Source of the DNA: Telmatactis stephensoni
Lineage: Eukaryota; Cnidaria; Anthozoa; Actiniaria; Isophelliidae
Direction: 5' to 3'
NCBI GenBank assembly: GCA_029948255.1
Contig: JALIZF010001718.1
Span: forward strand, 252,501-316,500
DNA: 64,000 bases
Shown here: piece after piece, positions 1 to 10,914 of the stretch
Layout: each line of letters starts with the position of its first letter
Numbering within the stretch: position 1 is the first letter of the stretch
The notes under the pieces: model-generated
Databases searched by the model: none
Told to the model about the DNA's origin: nothing
Seen by the model: only the letters and a program-made list of their open reading frames with translations
Program-made: the position numbers and the translations under genes

Positions 1-205
1 GGAACGTGTATATACATGTGACAAATGATAGTCAAGTCCTTGAGGGACTTAGGAAAAGAGTCAATGCAAAACGAGATGAGATTTAAAACGTTCATCGATA
101 TTAGTCCGAAAAAAAGTGATAATGGTTCTAGCGATTGACATGTTATGAAAGTATACTACCTTAGATAGTGTGAAAAAACTACAGATAATTATGGTGAGAT
201 CGTGT

Positions 206-248
206 CCTGTCTCGGGTTACAAAGTAACTGTGTTTGAACGAGAACAGG
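206..248 (-). other. Nested hairpin motif, copy 1
   Basis: A 43-nt inverted-repeat motif. The outer arms CCTGTCTCG and CGAGAACAGG pair with one bulged base. Inside is a small hairpin GTTAC-AAA-GTAAC, followed by the shared single-stranded stretch GTTTGAACG. A second copy lies 160 bp away with matching sequence changes on both sides of the stems. Both copies lie just beyond the stop of the minus-strand ORF ending at 532, so they could be in its 3' UTR. Function unknown. Confidence 0.6.
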
Positions 249-367
249 GTGCTCGAGGCGCGAGATCGACAGTCAATGTGAAATAGATGTGAAAATTTGA
301 AATTTGGCTCAAAATTTCTACTAGCCATTGTGCTTTACAGAAAAGAAAAAAAAAATGCTGAACGTAA

Positions 368-414
368 ATCCTGCTTCGGGATACAAAGTATCTGGGTTTG
401 AACGAAGACAGGAT
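368..414 (-). other. Nested hairpin motif, copy 2
   Basis: Second copy of the motif at 206-248. The outer arms are ATCCTGCTTCG and CGAAGACAGGAT and the inner hairpin is GATAC-AAA-GTATC. Relative to copy 1 the inner stem has swapped a T-A pair for an A-T pair (GTTAC/GTAAC to GATAC/GTATC), and the outer stem has changed CTCG/CGAG to CTTCG/CGAAG. Pairing is preserved in both, which points to a conserved fold. Confidence 0.6.
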
Positions 415-531
415 ATTTAGACAAACAGTTACAGTTGACTGATATAAGTTAAAATTCGAACCTGTTCATATTTTGAAACGTGATGAACAACAGTCATAGC
501 TCAATAATGGGTTCTGAAAAGTTATTAGCGA

Positions 532-1028
532 TTACAAAATAGTGCTATCGCTACTATAGTGAAATCTGGTTCTTGTTCCAGTGGTCTTTCGTCTTTTCGG
601 TGGAGCAGCACGTGGTTGAAGAAAGGGTTCCAGAGTACTGGTCTTTTCTGCTTTCTTGGTCGATCTGTTGGCTTTCAACAAGGTGGACATTCTGACCTTT
701 TTAGCGGCTTTTGGCTTTCTGGTAAATCCAATCCTCGTTTTCTTTCTTGTTTGTTTCTCAGACGATTTGAGGGTTGTCGTTGATGGTTTTGCAGCTACGG
801 TTGAGCTCTTGTTCTTTCGAGCTTGGTGAGATTTCGAGGTACATGGTCGTTGAAGTATATCTGGTTCACTGGAGTTGTCGCTCTCTTTATCTGATAGAAT
901 GACATCTTGCTCGATATCAGAAGGTGCTTCAACTAGTGTTGCGCTGACAGGAGTTGGACGTGACTTTGCTGACTTTTTTCTTAGGGGACCTTTTCCCTTT
1001 CCGGATGCTGAACATGGAACGTTGTATC
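532..1028 (-). CDS. Basic tail protein, group 2 member 1 (partial)
   Basis: Unrecognised product. An open minus-strand frame of about 165 codons with no ATG; it begins after an in-frame stop and may be a terminal exon, with a possible acceptor near 1008. The product is Lys/Arg/Ser/Thr-rich, with an acidic patch (SDIEQD, SDKESDNSSEPD), then RKPKAAKKVRM, then QPRAAPPKRRK, and it ends TRTRFHYSSDSTIL. The PKAAKK box and the R-x-F-x-Y-S-S-D end recur in the genes at 4796 and 10276, which is the reason for calling it coding. Its 5' side runs directly into tandem repeat array 1, so the gene is either truncated by the repeats or has them in an intron. The charge suggests a nucleic-acid or chromatin binding tail; that is inference. 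Confidence 0.6.
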
Positions 1029-3270
1029 AGATTTTCGATCGGAGCAAACGCGTATAAGTTACAACAGAAAACACACTAACCGTAAAGGAACTAATAGCAC
1101 TGGAAGTGCAAAAGCACGTGCTGGGACCAAATAGGTCGAGAAAACTATAGTTTAAGATACTGCTTGTCACAGGATAGTATGAAACATCGATCACAGTCTT
1201 ATTCGGAGCGTGACATTGCCATTCCAGTAAACATCTATTGCTTTTCACAGTAATTCAGGGAATGATTGGACAGACAGACACTTTTTGGGTATGGCAAAAC
1301 CCATTTTTGGGCATTTTGGGCAAAATTGGCGCATATATGGTAGTGTACTGCGCAAGACTCCTGATGCTCATGGGCAACTTTCGATGCTGAAGACAGCAGG
1401 AAGTGTCACATTACGGATTTCACTGAATCGTCAGGGCGTAGAACACCTTTTGAGCAAAACATTGGACAGACAGACACTTTTTGTCTATGAAAACCGCTTT
1501 TGCAGGCTATTAATGGCCATTGTAGTGTATGCTATAACCCTCCACCACCCTCCTCGCCACCATAAGCAGTTCGCATAGCCTCACGTTGACCGTGCTAGTC
1601 AATGTGTGTTGCTTTTCACAGCGCCTCAGGGAAAAATTGGACAGAGAGGACAGTTTTTGCATAGGAAAAAAGCCATTTTTCGGCATTTTTGGCCAAATTA
1701 CGCAATATTTCGTAATATTTCGCAAAACCAAGGCGATACTCGCGACCAACTTTCGATGCTGAACATGGAATGTTGTATCAGATTTTCGATCGGAGCAAAC
1801 CCGTATAAGTTACAACAGAAAACACACTAACCGTAAAGGAACTAATAGCACTGGAAGTGCAAAAGCACGTGTTGGGACCAAATAGGTCGAGAAAACTATA
1901 GTTTAAGATACTGCTTGTCACAGGATAGTATGAAACATCGATCACAGTCTTATCCGGAGCCTGACATTGCCATTCCAGTAAACATCTATTGCTTTTCACA
2001 GTAATTCAGGGAATGATTGGACAGACAGACACTTTTTGGGTATGGCAAAACCCATTTTTGGGCATTTTGGGCAAAATTGGCGCATATATGGTAGTGTACT
2101 GCGCAAGAATACTGATGCTCATGGGCAACTTTCGATGCTGAAGACAGCAGGAAGTGTCACATTACGGATTTCACTGAATCGTCAGGGCGTAGAACACCTT
2201 TTGAGCAAAACATTGGACAGACAGACACTTTTTGTCTATGAAAACCGCTTTTGCAGGCTATTAATGGCCATTGTAGTGTATGCTATAACCCTCCACCACC
2301 CTCCTTGCCACCATAAGCAGTCCGCATAGCCTCACGTTGACCGTGCTAGTCAATGTGTGTTGCTTTTCACAGCGCCTCAGGGAAAAATTGGACAGACAGA
2401 CACTTTTTGTATAGGATAAAAGCCATTTATCGGCATTTTTGGCCAAATTACGCAATATTTCGTAATATTTCGCAAAACCAAGGCGATACTCGCGACCAAC
2501 TTTCGATGCTGAACGTGGAAGGTGAGCATGGTTTTCCATTTGACGCAAACCCTGCAAAGATACACCATGGTTTTGAATAAAATCAGTTTTTCGGCTTTTT
2601 CTCGCTTATTACGCAATATTGCGCAATTCTAGGCACCAAGCCCTCATGAAACCCCCATGCACTTTTCGATGCTGAACATGGAAGGTTATTTCAGATTTAA
2701 GATTCGAGCAAACCCCGACGAGTTATAACACTTTTCTGCTAAAACAGGTAAAAAATCAGTTTTTTGGCTTTTTCTCGCTTATTACGCAATATTACGCAAT
2801 TCTAGGCACCAAACCCCCGTGAAACCCCCATGCACTTTTCGATGCTGAACATGGAATGGTGTTTCAGATTTAAGATTCAAGCAAACCCTGAGGAGTTATG
2901 ACCGATTTTTGAAAAAAAAAACGTCGAAAAACAGTTTTTCGCGAATATCTGGCTTATTACGCAATATTTCGCAATCGGACGGGGCACGCCCCCGTTCACC
3001 CCCACGTAACTTTTCACGCTGAAAAAGGAAGGTGGTGTCGGATTTGAGATCCCAACAAACGCCGAGGAGTTATAACTGTTTTGTGGCCCAAAAAGGTGGT
3101 TCTGAGAAAAACGTCAAAAACTGGAAAATTTTTACAGTAAATGTATGGGAATTTTGATATTCGGAGTCCAGTTTCGACATGAAATATTACTTGGATCCCC
3201 CTGAAACTTGCACACAAAGTGTATCCCAAGTAGTAGTTCTCAAAACCAGAAGCAGCTGAAAATGCACCAA
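1008..3270 (+). repeat. Tandem repeat array 1 with a 751-bp recent duplication
   Basis: Several diverged monomers share the boxes TTACGCAATATTACGCAAT, a run of CCCCC, CTTTTCGATGCTGAACATGG and a TCAGATTT...AAGTTA box. 1021-1771 and 1772-2522 are near-identical copies offset by 751 bp, so part of the array was duplicated recently. Short ORFs in it are repeat by-products. Confidence 0.85.
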
Positions 3271-3500
3271 AAAAGTTAATACCACTATATAGTATATATA
3301 GAGTACCTATAGTATACTGTATAACTAGAAAATGCTTATAACGAGATATGCTATTATCGTATATTGGAGTTATTGGAGTAACGTTATTCGAGAGGTTCAC
3401 AAAGAGGGTGGGGGGGTGGTAATGACAATTAGGCTTATAATTAGGGAACGGGTAAAAAAGGAAATAGTGGACAACCCACCCTCGTGAACCACCCTTCAAA
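3271..3500 (+). repeat. Array-terminal element, copy 1
   Basis: After array 1 the sequence passes through TTTTTACAGTAAATGTATGG (about 3126), a GCACCAAAAAAGTTA box, an AT-rich TATATAGTATATATAG stretch, and a G-rich/C-rich inverted pair (GGGTGGGGGGGTGG near 3404; CCACCCTCGTGAACCACCC near 3474). The same order of boxes closes the arrays near 7.1, 12.0, 44.2 and 54.8 kb. Confidence 0.6.
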
Positions 3501-3665
3501 ACGATTGAAGATACATGTGAAATTTAGTAATGAATGCCAAATTTGGTGGACAAATTTGGATCGGATTGTGGTTTGTACGTGAAAGGAAGAAATACTAGAA
3601 AATATTAACTTAGAGAAAAGCAATGGATTATGTGTGCAAGAATTGTGACATGTATGTATTGTCCC

Positions 3666-3717
3666 GTCGTTTGCTGGAGTCGAACCAGCCATCTCGTACG
3701 AGAATCCCGGTAACGAT
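3666..3717 (-). other. tRNA-like element, copy 1 (short)
   Basis: On the minus strand a 17-nt T-arm is clear: stem GCTGG/CCAGC around loop TTCGACT, matching the tRNA TTCGANT consensus. Flanking TCGTT and AACGA can pair as an acceptor-like stem. The interior is only a TCTCGTACGAGA palindrome, so D and anticodon arms are absent and this is not a functional tRNA. A related longer copy is at 44394. Confidence 0.5.
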
Positions 3718-4795
3718 TTTTTGGGAACACTGTGTGTGTTTATTCTTTTGTTTTTATTAAATGAATGGGAATCTAGAATGAAAACGAACGTACTCATTGA
3801 CTAAAATCATGACAGATTGATTGATATGTCAAATGTTATGTATTAAAGACATAGCATATATGTGTTGATATACCAATGGCTAATGTATCAAAATGAACTC
3901 AACGAATTGACAACAAAATGGATTTGCTGTCAAAAAGTATAACTTAGAATTAGTATTGCTAGTTATCTAAAAGTAGATAATTGGTCATTTATAATTACAA
4001 AGGGAGATGTGATACATTTGGTAATCAGGATTTCCATAAGATATCGTTTGACTAATATGTGATAAAGCGAAACCAAAAAAAAATCTTGAAAATGTAAGTT
4101 ATAGGATTGAAAACTGTTAGTGAATAGGGAATCCTGTGTACCAAATGTATTATAAATTTCGTACTTACAAGCATAGCGATAGATATTACATTGGGAAAAT
4201 AAAGTCTACTGTATTAACCAAAAAAAGTTTGATACCCAATGTTAATTCTATGAAAAATTGGTTGCATACGGTGAACGACAACTCTTTGGTGACAATCGTA
4301 GTGTTTCTAAATACAAAGTGATATCGTTTTCACAAAAGATAACAGTGATACTATGGTTGTCTTATTTCTAGTGGTATGGTAATGTTCGTTCATCGTAAAA
4401 AACTTGTGAAACAGTGAAAGCTGTTAGTATCACTTAGAAATGGTTTGTGAATACGATATGATTTCATTTTTCACTAGAGTCATGAAATATTGTTGTGGTC
4501 TTAACGGTATTATAATAGTAAAACTGTTCAATTCTAATCGAAATATGAGATACAAAGTACTGTACAAAAAGCATTTGGTATACAGTGGTCATTCTGGTAT
4601 GGCAAGGTAAAAAGACCGTTTCTCCTAGTACTAATTGTATTAAAAATGTGCCTATCATGAGAATAATACTGCGAATTGATACCAAATGCTCTTTAATGGT
4701 ACTAGACTAGGAAAATATGTCTAAATAGCAAACGTAATGTGGTTTTTATAGTCAAGCGATAGGAAATTGGAGTATTATATATATTGGAGTCACCT
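3718..4795. other. No gene recognised
   Basis: AT-rich sequence without a supported coding frame. It holds short imperfect inverted repeats and would be the 3' flank of the minus-strand gene ending at 4796. Confidence 0.5.
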
Positions 4796-5392
4796 TTACG
4801 TACTATAGTCACTATAGTCCCATGTAATACGGGTAGGGACGTCTTTTCTTCGTTTTGGTGCTCTCTTTGATGGTACAGTAAATGTGTGGGGTTGGTCTTC
4901 TGTCTTCTTTCTCTTTTTCGGAATGACGTCCTTGATGACTCCTGTGGAGGTCACATGCATCTTTTTGGCAGGTCGTGCCCTCTTTATGAAAGCGACTCTC
5001 GTCATCGGCTTTTTCTTGGAAACTGGTCTACTAGTTGTCTTTGAACGTGATGAAGTTGTCGTTTTGGACATTGTAGTTTCTGGGACGTGAGTTGTTTGTT
5101 CATCTGCTTCTTCATGTATGTCTCGTTCATCGTCGGAGAACAATTCTAAAGTCGAGCCATCGTCGTCCCCGGTGTCTACTTGTTCTTCCTCCTGCAAGGG
5201 CTTGGATGTGGGTTTCGAAGTTGATTGACGTGGATGAGACGATTTTTTGGATAAAAATGTTCTTCGAGGTTGAATGCCACCTGTCTTTGCATTATAGTTG
5301 TCGTTCTCATCGGAGGCAGAGTCTTGATAGTCATCACGTGGTTTCATGATTCTTGATGTTGATGGTCGAGCTGCATGATGACTTGTGGAGTT
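4796..5392 (-). CDS. Basic tail protein, group 2 member 2
   Basis: Unrecognised product. The minus-strand frame is open from about 5392; an in-frame ATG at 5347 gives 183 aa, while a splice acceptor (TTGATTAG) at about 5393 would add 15 residues, so it may be a last exon. It begins acidic and Ser-rich (DSASDENDN), has a strongly acidic middle (GDDDGS, SDDERD), then a basic half with KRARPAKKMHV and KRAPKRRK, and ends PTRITWDYSDYST. The PAKK box and the R-I-x-W-x-Y-S-D end match members at 532 and 10276. No known domain is visible. Array 2 lies upstream. A nuclear, nucleic-acid or histone binding role would fit the charge but is not shown. Confidence 0.65.
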   Translation of the reverse strand, partial: NSTSHHAARPSTSRIMKPRDDYQDSASDENDNYNAKTGGIQPRRTFLSKKSSHPRQSTSKPTSKPLQEEEQVDTGDDDGSTLELFSDDERDIHEEADEQTTHVPETTMSKTTTSSRSKTTSRPVSKKKPMTRVAFIKRARPAKKMHVTSTGVIKDVIPKKRKKTEDQPHTFTVPSKRAPKRRKDVPTRITWDYSDYST

Positions 5393-6309
5393 CTAATCAA
5401 TGACACCACTCAATAACGTATCTGCTAAATCCAGCGCACGCTATAACGTTGTAAAGAGTTGAAAATTTGATCCTAGTAAGCGAATTTAGCATAATTTGAG
5501 GTACTGAACATAGGGAAACAGACAAAACTTGTGTACTGATATACCATTGAGCTTACTTAACTCGTATCAATGAATTTTAAAAGAAAGCAAGTCCAATAAT
5601 ACGATTTACATCGTGAAAACGCTGAAAAACGGCACATTGCATAAATTAGCATAAATTACGACATTACTAACATAAGTTTATAACGATTTTCATGAATATC
5701 TTGTCTTCTAACAAACCTTTGACATCAAACGACTTACCATTGCACTCGTCTTCATGACTTGTAAACACTTATGATAATCAATCAGTCATGCAACGATATT
5801 TATATATGTTACAAGCACAGAAACAATTGTACAACCTAAGTATTTCAAAATGTCCTAGTGCACTTTTGGTTTTTGTTCATATAGGAACAGTCCACAATCT
5901 ACGAATTTAAGACAAACCAAGAGTTAGCGATTAAAGAGCTTAGTCATGTCCCTCCACCACCCCAGCGCCACTCACAGCTACGCATTTTACAGTTTCAAAG
6001 CACATTGATTGTAACAATGTAAACAAAGTTAACTAGCTATTCAAGTATGAAAATACATGAAATTGGTTACTCACTATTTTATAGAAAATTAAGCAAGCTT
6101 TTGAAATTTGAAAACCACACCATATTGCTAGAACTAAGTTCGACAACGTGTATTGCCTTCTTTTGGCCAAAAGAAGCAGAATGTACTATTACAAGTACTC
6201 TAATGATTTATACAAAGCATCCTACGTTTCTTTATGCCTGAAAGTTAATGTATTAAACACATACCATGTATATGTTCATATGCTAGTGGTTATATTAATG
6301 TAGCGTGAG
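5393..6309. other. No gene recognised
   Basis: AT-rich, no supported coding frame on either strand. It may hold the promoter or intron of the minus-strand gene at 4796. Confidence 0.45.
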
Positions 6310-6830
6310 TTGTTTTCGCATCTCCTTGTTATTTACGCAATATTACGCAATGGTACCACCAAACCCCCCGTTACCCCCCCATGCAACTTTTGATAAGGAA
6401 CTGCTAAGGTGGCCTGAGATTTAACATACAAGTAATTCCTGAAAAGATACAATATGCTTTTTGAAAATACCGTTTTTTGGCATTTCCTCGCTATTTACGC
6501 AATATTACGCAACACTACAGCCAAACCCCCCGTCACCCCCCCATGCAACTTTTGATGACGAACCCGTAAGGTGATCTCAGATTTGAATTCTAAGTTAATC
6601 CTGCAAAGATACAACATGTTTCTTGGAAAACACTGTCAAAAATAGTCTAAACCGCAGAAAATGCACATTTTCGACATCCGATCGTTAATTACGCAATATT
6701 ACGCAATCCCAGCATAAAACCCCACGTCACCCCCCCACGCAACTTTCGATGAGCAACCTCTAAGGTAGTCTCAGATTTGAGATTCAAGTTAATCCTTATG
6801 AGATATCCTCACATTTTGAAATAGCAAAAA
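6310..6830 (+). repeat. Tandem repeat array 2
   Basis: Three diverged monomers of the array 1 family, recognised by TATTTACGCAATATTACGCAA, AACCCCCCGTTACCCCCC and ATGCAACTTTTGATGA boxes, each about 170-180 bp. Confidence 0.8.
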
Positions 6831-7140
6831 AACAGAATTTTTTTTACAGTAAATGTATGCAATTTTTGAACTTTGCCCTCAATTTTGAACACAAAGAATT
6901 GCTTTAAAAGCATTACAATTGCAACACAAAGTATATCCCAGGCAGTAGTACCCAAATCTGTAATCGTCTCAAAATGCATCAAAACAGTTACTATTATTAC
7001 TAGTATACTAGTATATAATAGCTATGTGATGACAGCTTTGTGATAGCAGTTTGCAATTTTGGTAGTTGCAGATAGGGGATGGGGGGTGGGAATGACTCAC
7101 GATTTTTACTGAAGTTTCACCCACCCTCTTTCCAACCCTA
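6831..7140 (+). repeat. Array-terminal element, copy 2
   Basis: Contains TTTTTTTACAGTAAATGTAT, the CATCAAAACAGTTACTATT box, ACTAGTATACTAGTATATAAT, and the pair GGGGGGTGGGAATGACTC (about 7081) and CACCCACCCTC (about 7121). Same layout as the other four copies. Confidence 0.6.
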
Positions 7141-8917
7141 CTTTGAAGTACAGCTACGGCAGGTACAAAAAACAGACTCAAGAATAATAAGTACAGTTCG
7201 ATTTAAAAGCCAATCAGACAAGGATAACTTTATTTCGAATATGGACTTGTACGTTCAAATCGAGAATTTCATGTATTCATAACTAAAGGAGACGACCGTT
7301 TGTCGCACGAAGTGCCGCTTGCTGAAAGTGTTTATATCCAAAACAGTAGCACATGTTTATCGTTTCTGAAAAGAATCGTTACGAACATTTAGGGCTGGAA
7401 TTACCCTTGAATATGTATGAGTATTCCGTTTAATCGAATACACACAAGATACGCAAGGCCAAGTCAAAGTAAACCAAGGGCAAAGAAAAGAGACAACAAT
7501 GTAGAACTGCAAAGGTTCAAAAGATTGTACTGAATCCAGCTTAGTTATGTTAAGGTAGTTTCTTTTGCCGAAATATATAACAGAAGACGTTTAATTTTAT
7601 AAGAGATATTTCAAATGAGCAATTGCAGAAAAAGCCAACGAATGATGAGGAATTGAAGTTAGTGCAGTTGCACTGATTCTATGGCGTGATAGAACTATGG
7701 GGCCAATTAACCCTCAGGTTTTTCCCGATTTTTGTCGTAAATTATGCAAAAAAACGAAAATCTTTTGCAATATTCCCAATCAACTTTTGCCGCTGAACAA
7801 AAGTGTGGTGTCTGTATGAGATCGTAGCCAAAGGCGCGGAGTTTCCACGGTAATGTAGCAAGCAAAAGTTTTTGAGCATTTTCCCGGTTATTGCGCTCTA
7901 TCTCGGTATTCTACGGCCATAGATATAACACATTTTTGCTGAAGAGTTAATTGTCTGTCTCATACATTATTTGTTGAACCATTGTAATACAACATAGTTG
8001 TCGATAAAGTTTACTGTTCTATCATTCCGGTTTCATTCAAGTTAGCAACGAATGCCTGAATCTTACGCGCTTTTCCTTCATTCCCTTCCATCTGAATTTA
8101 CGATCAATTGGGATTTATGAGTTCTTCCAGTAGTCGTTGTTTATTTGAATCAATAAATAGTATGTGCAAGTCATAAGAACGAGCCGCCTTTCGATGAAAC
8201 TTTTTATTGAGATATATATTTGAAATGATATTAATGATGTTATACTTGTTTTCGTTATTTATATTTGAAATTACATTGATAAATATGATATGAAAATCAA
8301 ATCTATTTAGCTAAATTTGGATCAAGCGCTTCTTATGCATAAGAGTTTCCATACATAACAATGATTACATCTTGATTTTATATCTAACGCTTGATTACAT
8401 CTTTGATATATGATTGTAATATAATTTTATGAAATTGACAATTTTGAAGTCAACAATTGAATGTCGAACTATAACTGTATTATATGATTATCAATATGTA
8501 TCTCTTTGATTTTTAATGTCTGTAATTACTTGATTTATATGATAATAGATAAAAATGTATAACATTAACAAAATATGAACTGCAGGAATGGATGCTACGT
8601 CCAGGACATCACAACTCTTGAACTGTTATCTTCCAGATTGTCGTTATTTGTTTAGTCATGTGTAAGTCTGTTATCGTTTAGGTAATGTATATATACAGGT
8701 GATGTCGTTGTATAAAAGTCATACCATTTGTGACTGTATACCTGTAATTTTCAGTGATCGATGTTTTTGAGAAATACAGTCACCAATGGTGAACCGATAA
8801 ACCTTCTAACCCTAAAATTGTGTTACAAAGTTTATTTGGTACAATAGAAACCGTGTTATTAACTTTACAGGCCATATCTGGAACATGATCTCTAAAGCAA
8901 CAATGTATTTTGTCAGT
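7141..8917. other. No gene recognised
   Basis: AT-rich DNA with many stops in all frames. A degenerate repeat box is present near 7690-7800. This is the 3' flank of the minus-strand gene at 8918. Confidence 0.45.
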
Positions 8918-9685
8918 CTACTTGTTGTGCTTTTTCTTCTTACGTTTAGTCTTTGTTGTCGTTTCCTGTTCCGGTTCCTGTATTTGTTCATGTTCTTGGT
9001 CTTCGTCTTGTTGTTCCTGTTCGTCAGTTAGTACTGGTTGTCGTCGTTTTTTACGTCTTGGTGTTGCTATTGGTTCTTCGTCGTCATTGTCGTCTTGTGT
9101 AGGAAGTTGTACGTTTTGTAGCCCACTAGTAGATGGTTGTTGTCGTTGTAACATCGCCATCTGAGCTTGCATTTCCGCCATCATATGCATCATTTCGTGT
9201 TGGGCAGGAAATGCAGGCTGAGGTGGCGGTGGCGCCGTGGCCGGTGGAGCGGGAGGCTGTTGCGGTCTATCTGGCATTGCTAGTTGTTGTGCCAAATTTC
9301 TGACCACTCCACCGGTCACGGCGGGTGTTTTACACATTGTTTTTTCTAGCATTTCTTGTAATGCCGGTATCGTTTTGTCGTTTTTAAACGCGATGGCAAA
9401 AGGATCGTTGCTTTGTAGCTTAGTGGCATAAATTTGAGGGTTCGTTAAAACTCCCCTCATGGCCCTTATCGTTACCGATAAGATGTAGAGCGACGCGCCT
9501 GTTGTCATCGCGTCTTTCAAGAAATTGTCAAAGTTTTCGTCACCGTCGAGTGCGAATTGTAACACGCGAAAAATGTCATTGCTAGTCGGCGTAGTAGTTT
9601 TGTTAGCAGTATTTAAATTGTCTAAATGGGATTTTAACGTCGTGAGTTTATTATCCAGTTTTTCGACGGTAGAAAAAACAGTGGA
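8918..9685 (-). CDS. Group 1 helical-domain protein with Gln/Pro and Lys-rich tail (5' part missing)
   Basis: Unrecognised family. The frame is open from 9685 (256 codons with stop), starting with a coiled-coil-like stretch (VEKLDNKLTTLKSHLDNLN). Then comes a helical block around DIFRVLQFALDGDENFDNF and IRAMRGVLTNPQIYATKL that aligns residue by residue with the gene at 39099 (DFLRIMEWAITKDEDLDTL, LRGLRVILRNPRYLAANV). The rest is a linker of Pro/Ala/Gln, a Met-rich helix, an acidic patch and a final KRKKKKHNK. No N-terminal FP/YG part was found; the frame breaks near a T6 run at about 9679, so an indel or a lost exon is likely. Function unknown. Confidence 0.7.
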   Translation of the reverse strand, partial: STVFSTVEKLDNKLTTLKSHLDNLNTANKTTTPTSNDIFRVLQFALDGDENFDNFLKDAMTTGASLYILSVTIRAMRGVLTNPQIYATKLQSNDPFAIAFKNDKTIPALQEMLEKTMCKTPAVTGGVVRNLAQQLAMPDRPQQPPAPPATAPPPPQPAFPAQHEMMHMMAEMQAQMAMLQRQQPSTSGLQNVQLPTQDDNDDEEPIATPRRKKRRQPVLTDEQEQQDEDQEHEQIQEPEQETTTKTKRKKKKHNK

Positions 9686-9759
9686 TTATGTCTGTTGAAG
9701 AGTAGTCTTGGATGTTTCAGATGTAAAGGTGCTTTTTTGTGTTTTATAATTTTTTTGGG

Positions 9760-10060
9760 CCTTAAGCATTTTTTACAATTTTTGTTAAACATGTAGTATA
9801 AAAGCAAACGTTGTGAATACAAGCAAATATAGTATGAACATATATGTACAAGGAAGGAGCTAGTTATGGTATTCTTTGTCCTTTTGGGTTTCTTTACAAT
9901 CTGTTGTGAAAGCTGGTTTACAAAAGCGAACGTTGTGACGTATATGTACACAATGACTTTTTTTGGGTTACGCATTTTTTACAATTTTTTGTGTAACATG
10001 TACTATAAAAGCGAACGTTGTGAATACAAGGAAATATCAAGTTGTTGCTTGTAATAGGGA
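9760..10060 (+). repeat. Two copies of a ~210-bp repeat
   Basis: The stretch with GCATTTTTTACAATTTTT, AACATGTA and TATAAAAGC-AACGTTGTGAATACAA occurs at about 9767-9830 and again at about 9971-10030. It contains TATAAAAG, so a duplicated promoter is possible, but no gene clearly starts here. Confidence 0.5.
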
Positions 10061-10275
10061 TATGTACATTTGACAAGGAGTGCGACTTATGGTGAGAGTA
10101 CAAAACTGAATCCTGGTATGAGGATAGTTTGAATTTCGTACTCGGTGTAGATAGCGCAGTTCTTTTCAAATGTGAAGGTCCCTCACTTTAAATACTGAAA
10201 ACGTATATGTACAAAAATGAATGTAGTTTAAAACGTTACTAACAAGGTAATAGGTACCATATTGGCATAAAAGTT

Positions 10276-10914
10276 CTAACACTCATCAGATGTATACTCG
10301 AATTCTATACGTTGTGGCTTGTTGGAAGACGACTTTCTTTTTGCTCTGCGTTTTTGTAGATTTTCCAGTTGTTTTTTGGTCATCTTTTTCGCCGCTTTGG
10401 GTTGGTCTACGTAGTTGGCTTTGCGAGGGACTTTTGGGCGTTTGAAAGCCTGTGTGACATCTTGGTCACGTGTCTCGTTGTGTTGAGGAGTTTCCAATGG
10501 TTGGTGGATATCTGTGGAGCTGTGGTGTCGTTGCTCTTGCGTTTGTGATGTTTGCTGAATATCTAGCGGGCTTTCATGTTGTTCCATCTGAACAGTGATG
10601 GGCGTGACGGCTCGTTCTTCTCTACCCAGAAAGAGTTGTCTGGCTCTTTTTGCCTTAGTTGATTTGGCTTTTTTCTGACGTTTTTGGGTGACGTTTTGTT
10701 GAGTTGTGCCTGTAAGATCGTGTACTGCTACAGGGTTTGGAGCCGACGCTTGGACATTGTTCAATGTTTGTGGTTGGATGGACAATGTACCTTGTAAGGT
10801 CCTTGTACCTGTTGAAGGGGAAGTGGAACCACTGAGGTAGTCTGGTGCTGCAATGGTACTTGAGGATAGAAACCTGGTGGTGTAGTTATTGAAATTCGAC
10901 TTAATGGTGAGAAA
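10276..10914 (-). CDS. Basic tail protein, group 2 member 3
   Basis: Unrecognised product. The minus-strand frame is open over 213 codons with no ATG in the recognised part; possible acceptors lie near 10876 and 10889. Ser/Thr/Gln-rich start, then KRQKKAKSTKAKRARQL, a His/Gln-rich middle, DQPKAAKKMTKKQLENLQK and the end QRIEFEYTSDEC. The PKAAKK box and the R-I-x-F-x-Y-T-S-D terminus match members at 532 and 4796. Its 5' side merges with array 3, as the member at 532 does with array 1. It lies downstream of RepHel1 on the same strand, so a role with that element is plausible but not shown. Confidence 0.6.
   Translation of the reverse strand, partial: FLTIKSNFNNYTTRFLSSSTIAAPDYLSGSTSPSTGTRTLQGTLSIQPQTLNNVQASAPNPVAVHDLTGTTQQNVTQKRQKKAKSTKAKRARQLFLGREERAVTPITVQMEQHESPLDIQQTSQTQEQRHHSSTDIHQPLETPQHNETRDQDVTQAFKRPKVPRKANYVDQPKAAKKMTKKQLENLQKRRAKRKSSSNKPQRIEFEYTSDEC

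Noticed and set aside
206..414. Known small ribozymes (hammerhead, twister)
   Set aside because: The conserved core words of these ribozymes are absent; the fold is left unnamed.
1510..2616. Set of 70-100 codon ORFs in both strands of array 1
   Set aside because: Duplicated together with the 751-bp repeat unit and full of repeat boxes; no coding signal.
3014..3797. Minus-strand ORFs of 161 and 118 codons
   Set aside because: They run across array and terminal-element repeats and have no homologue in the other arrays; spurious.
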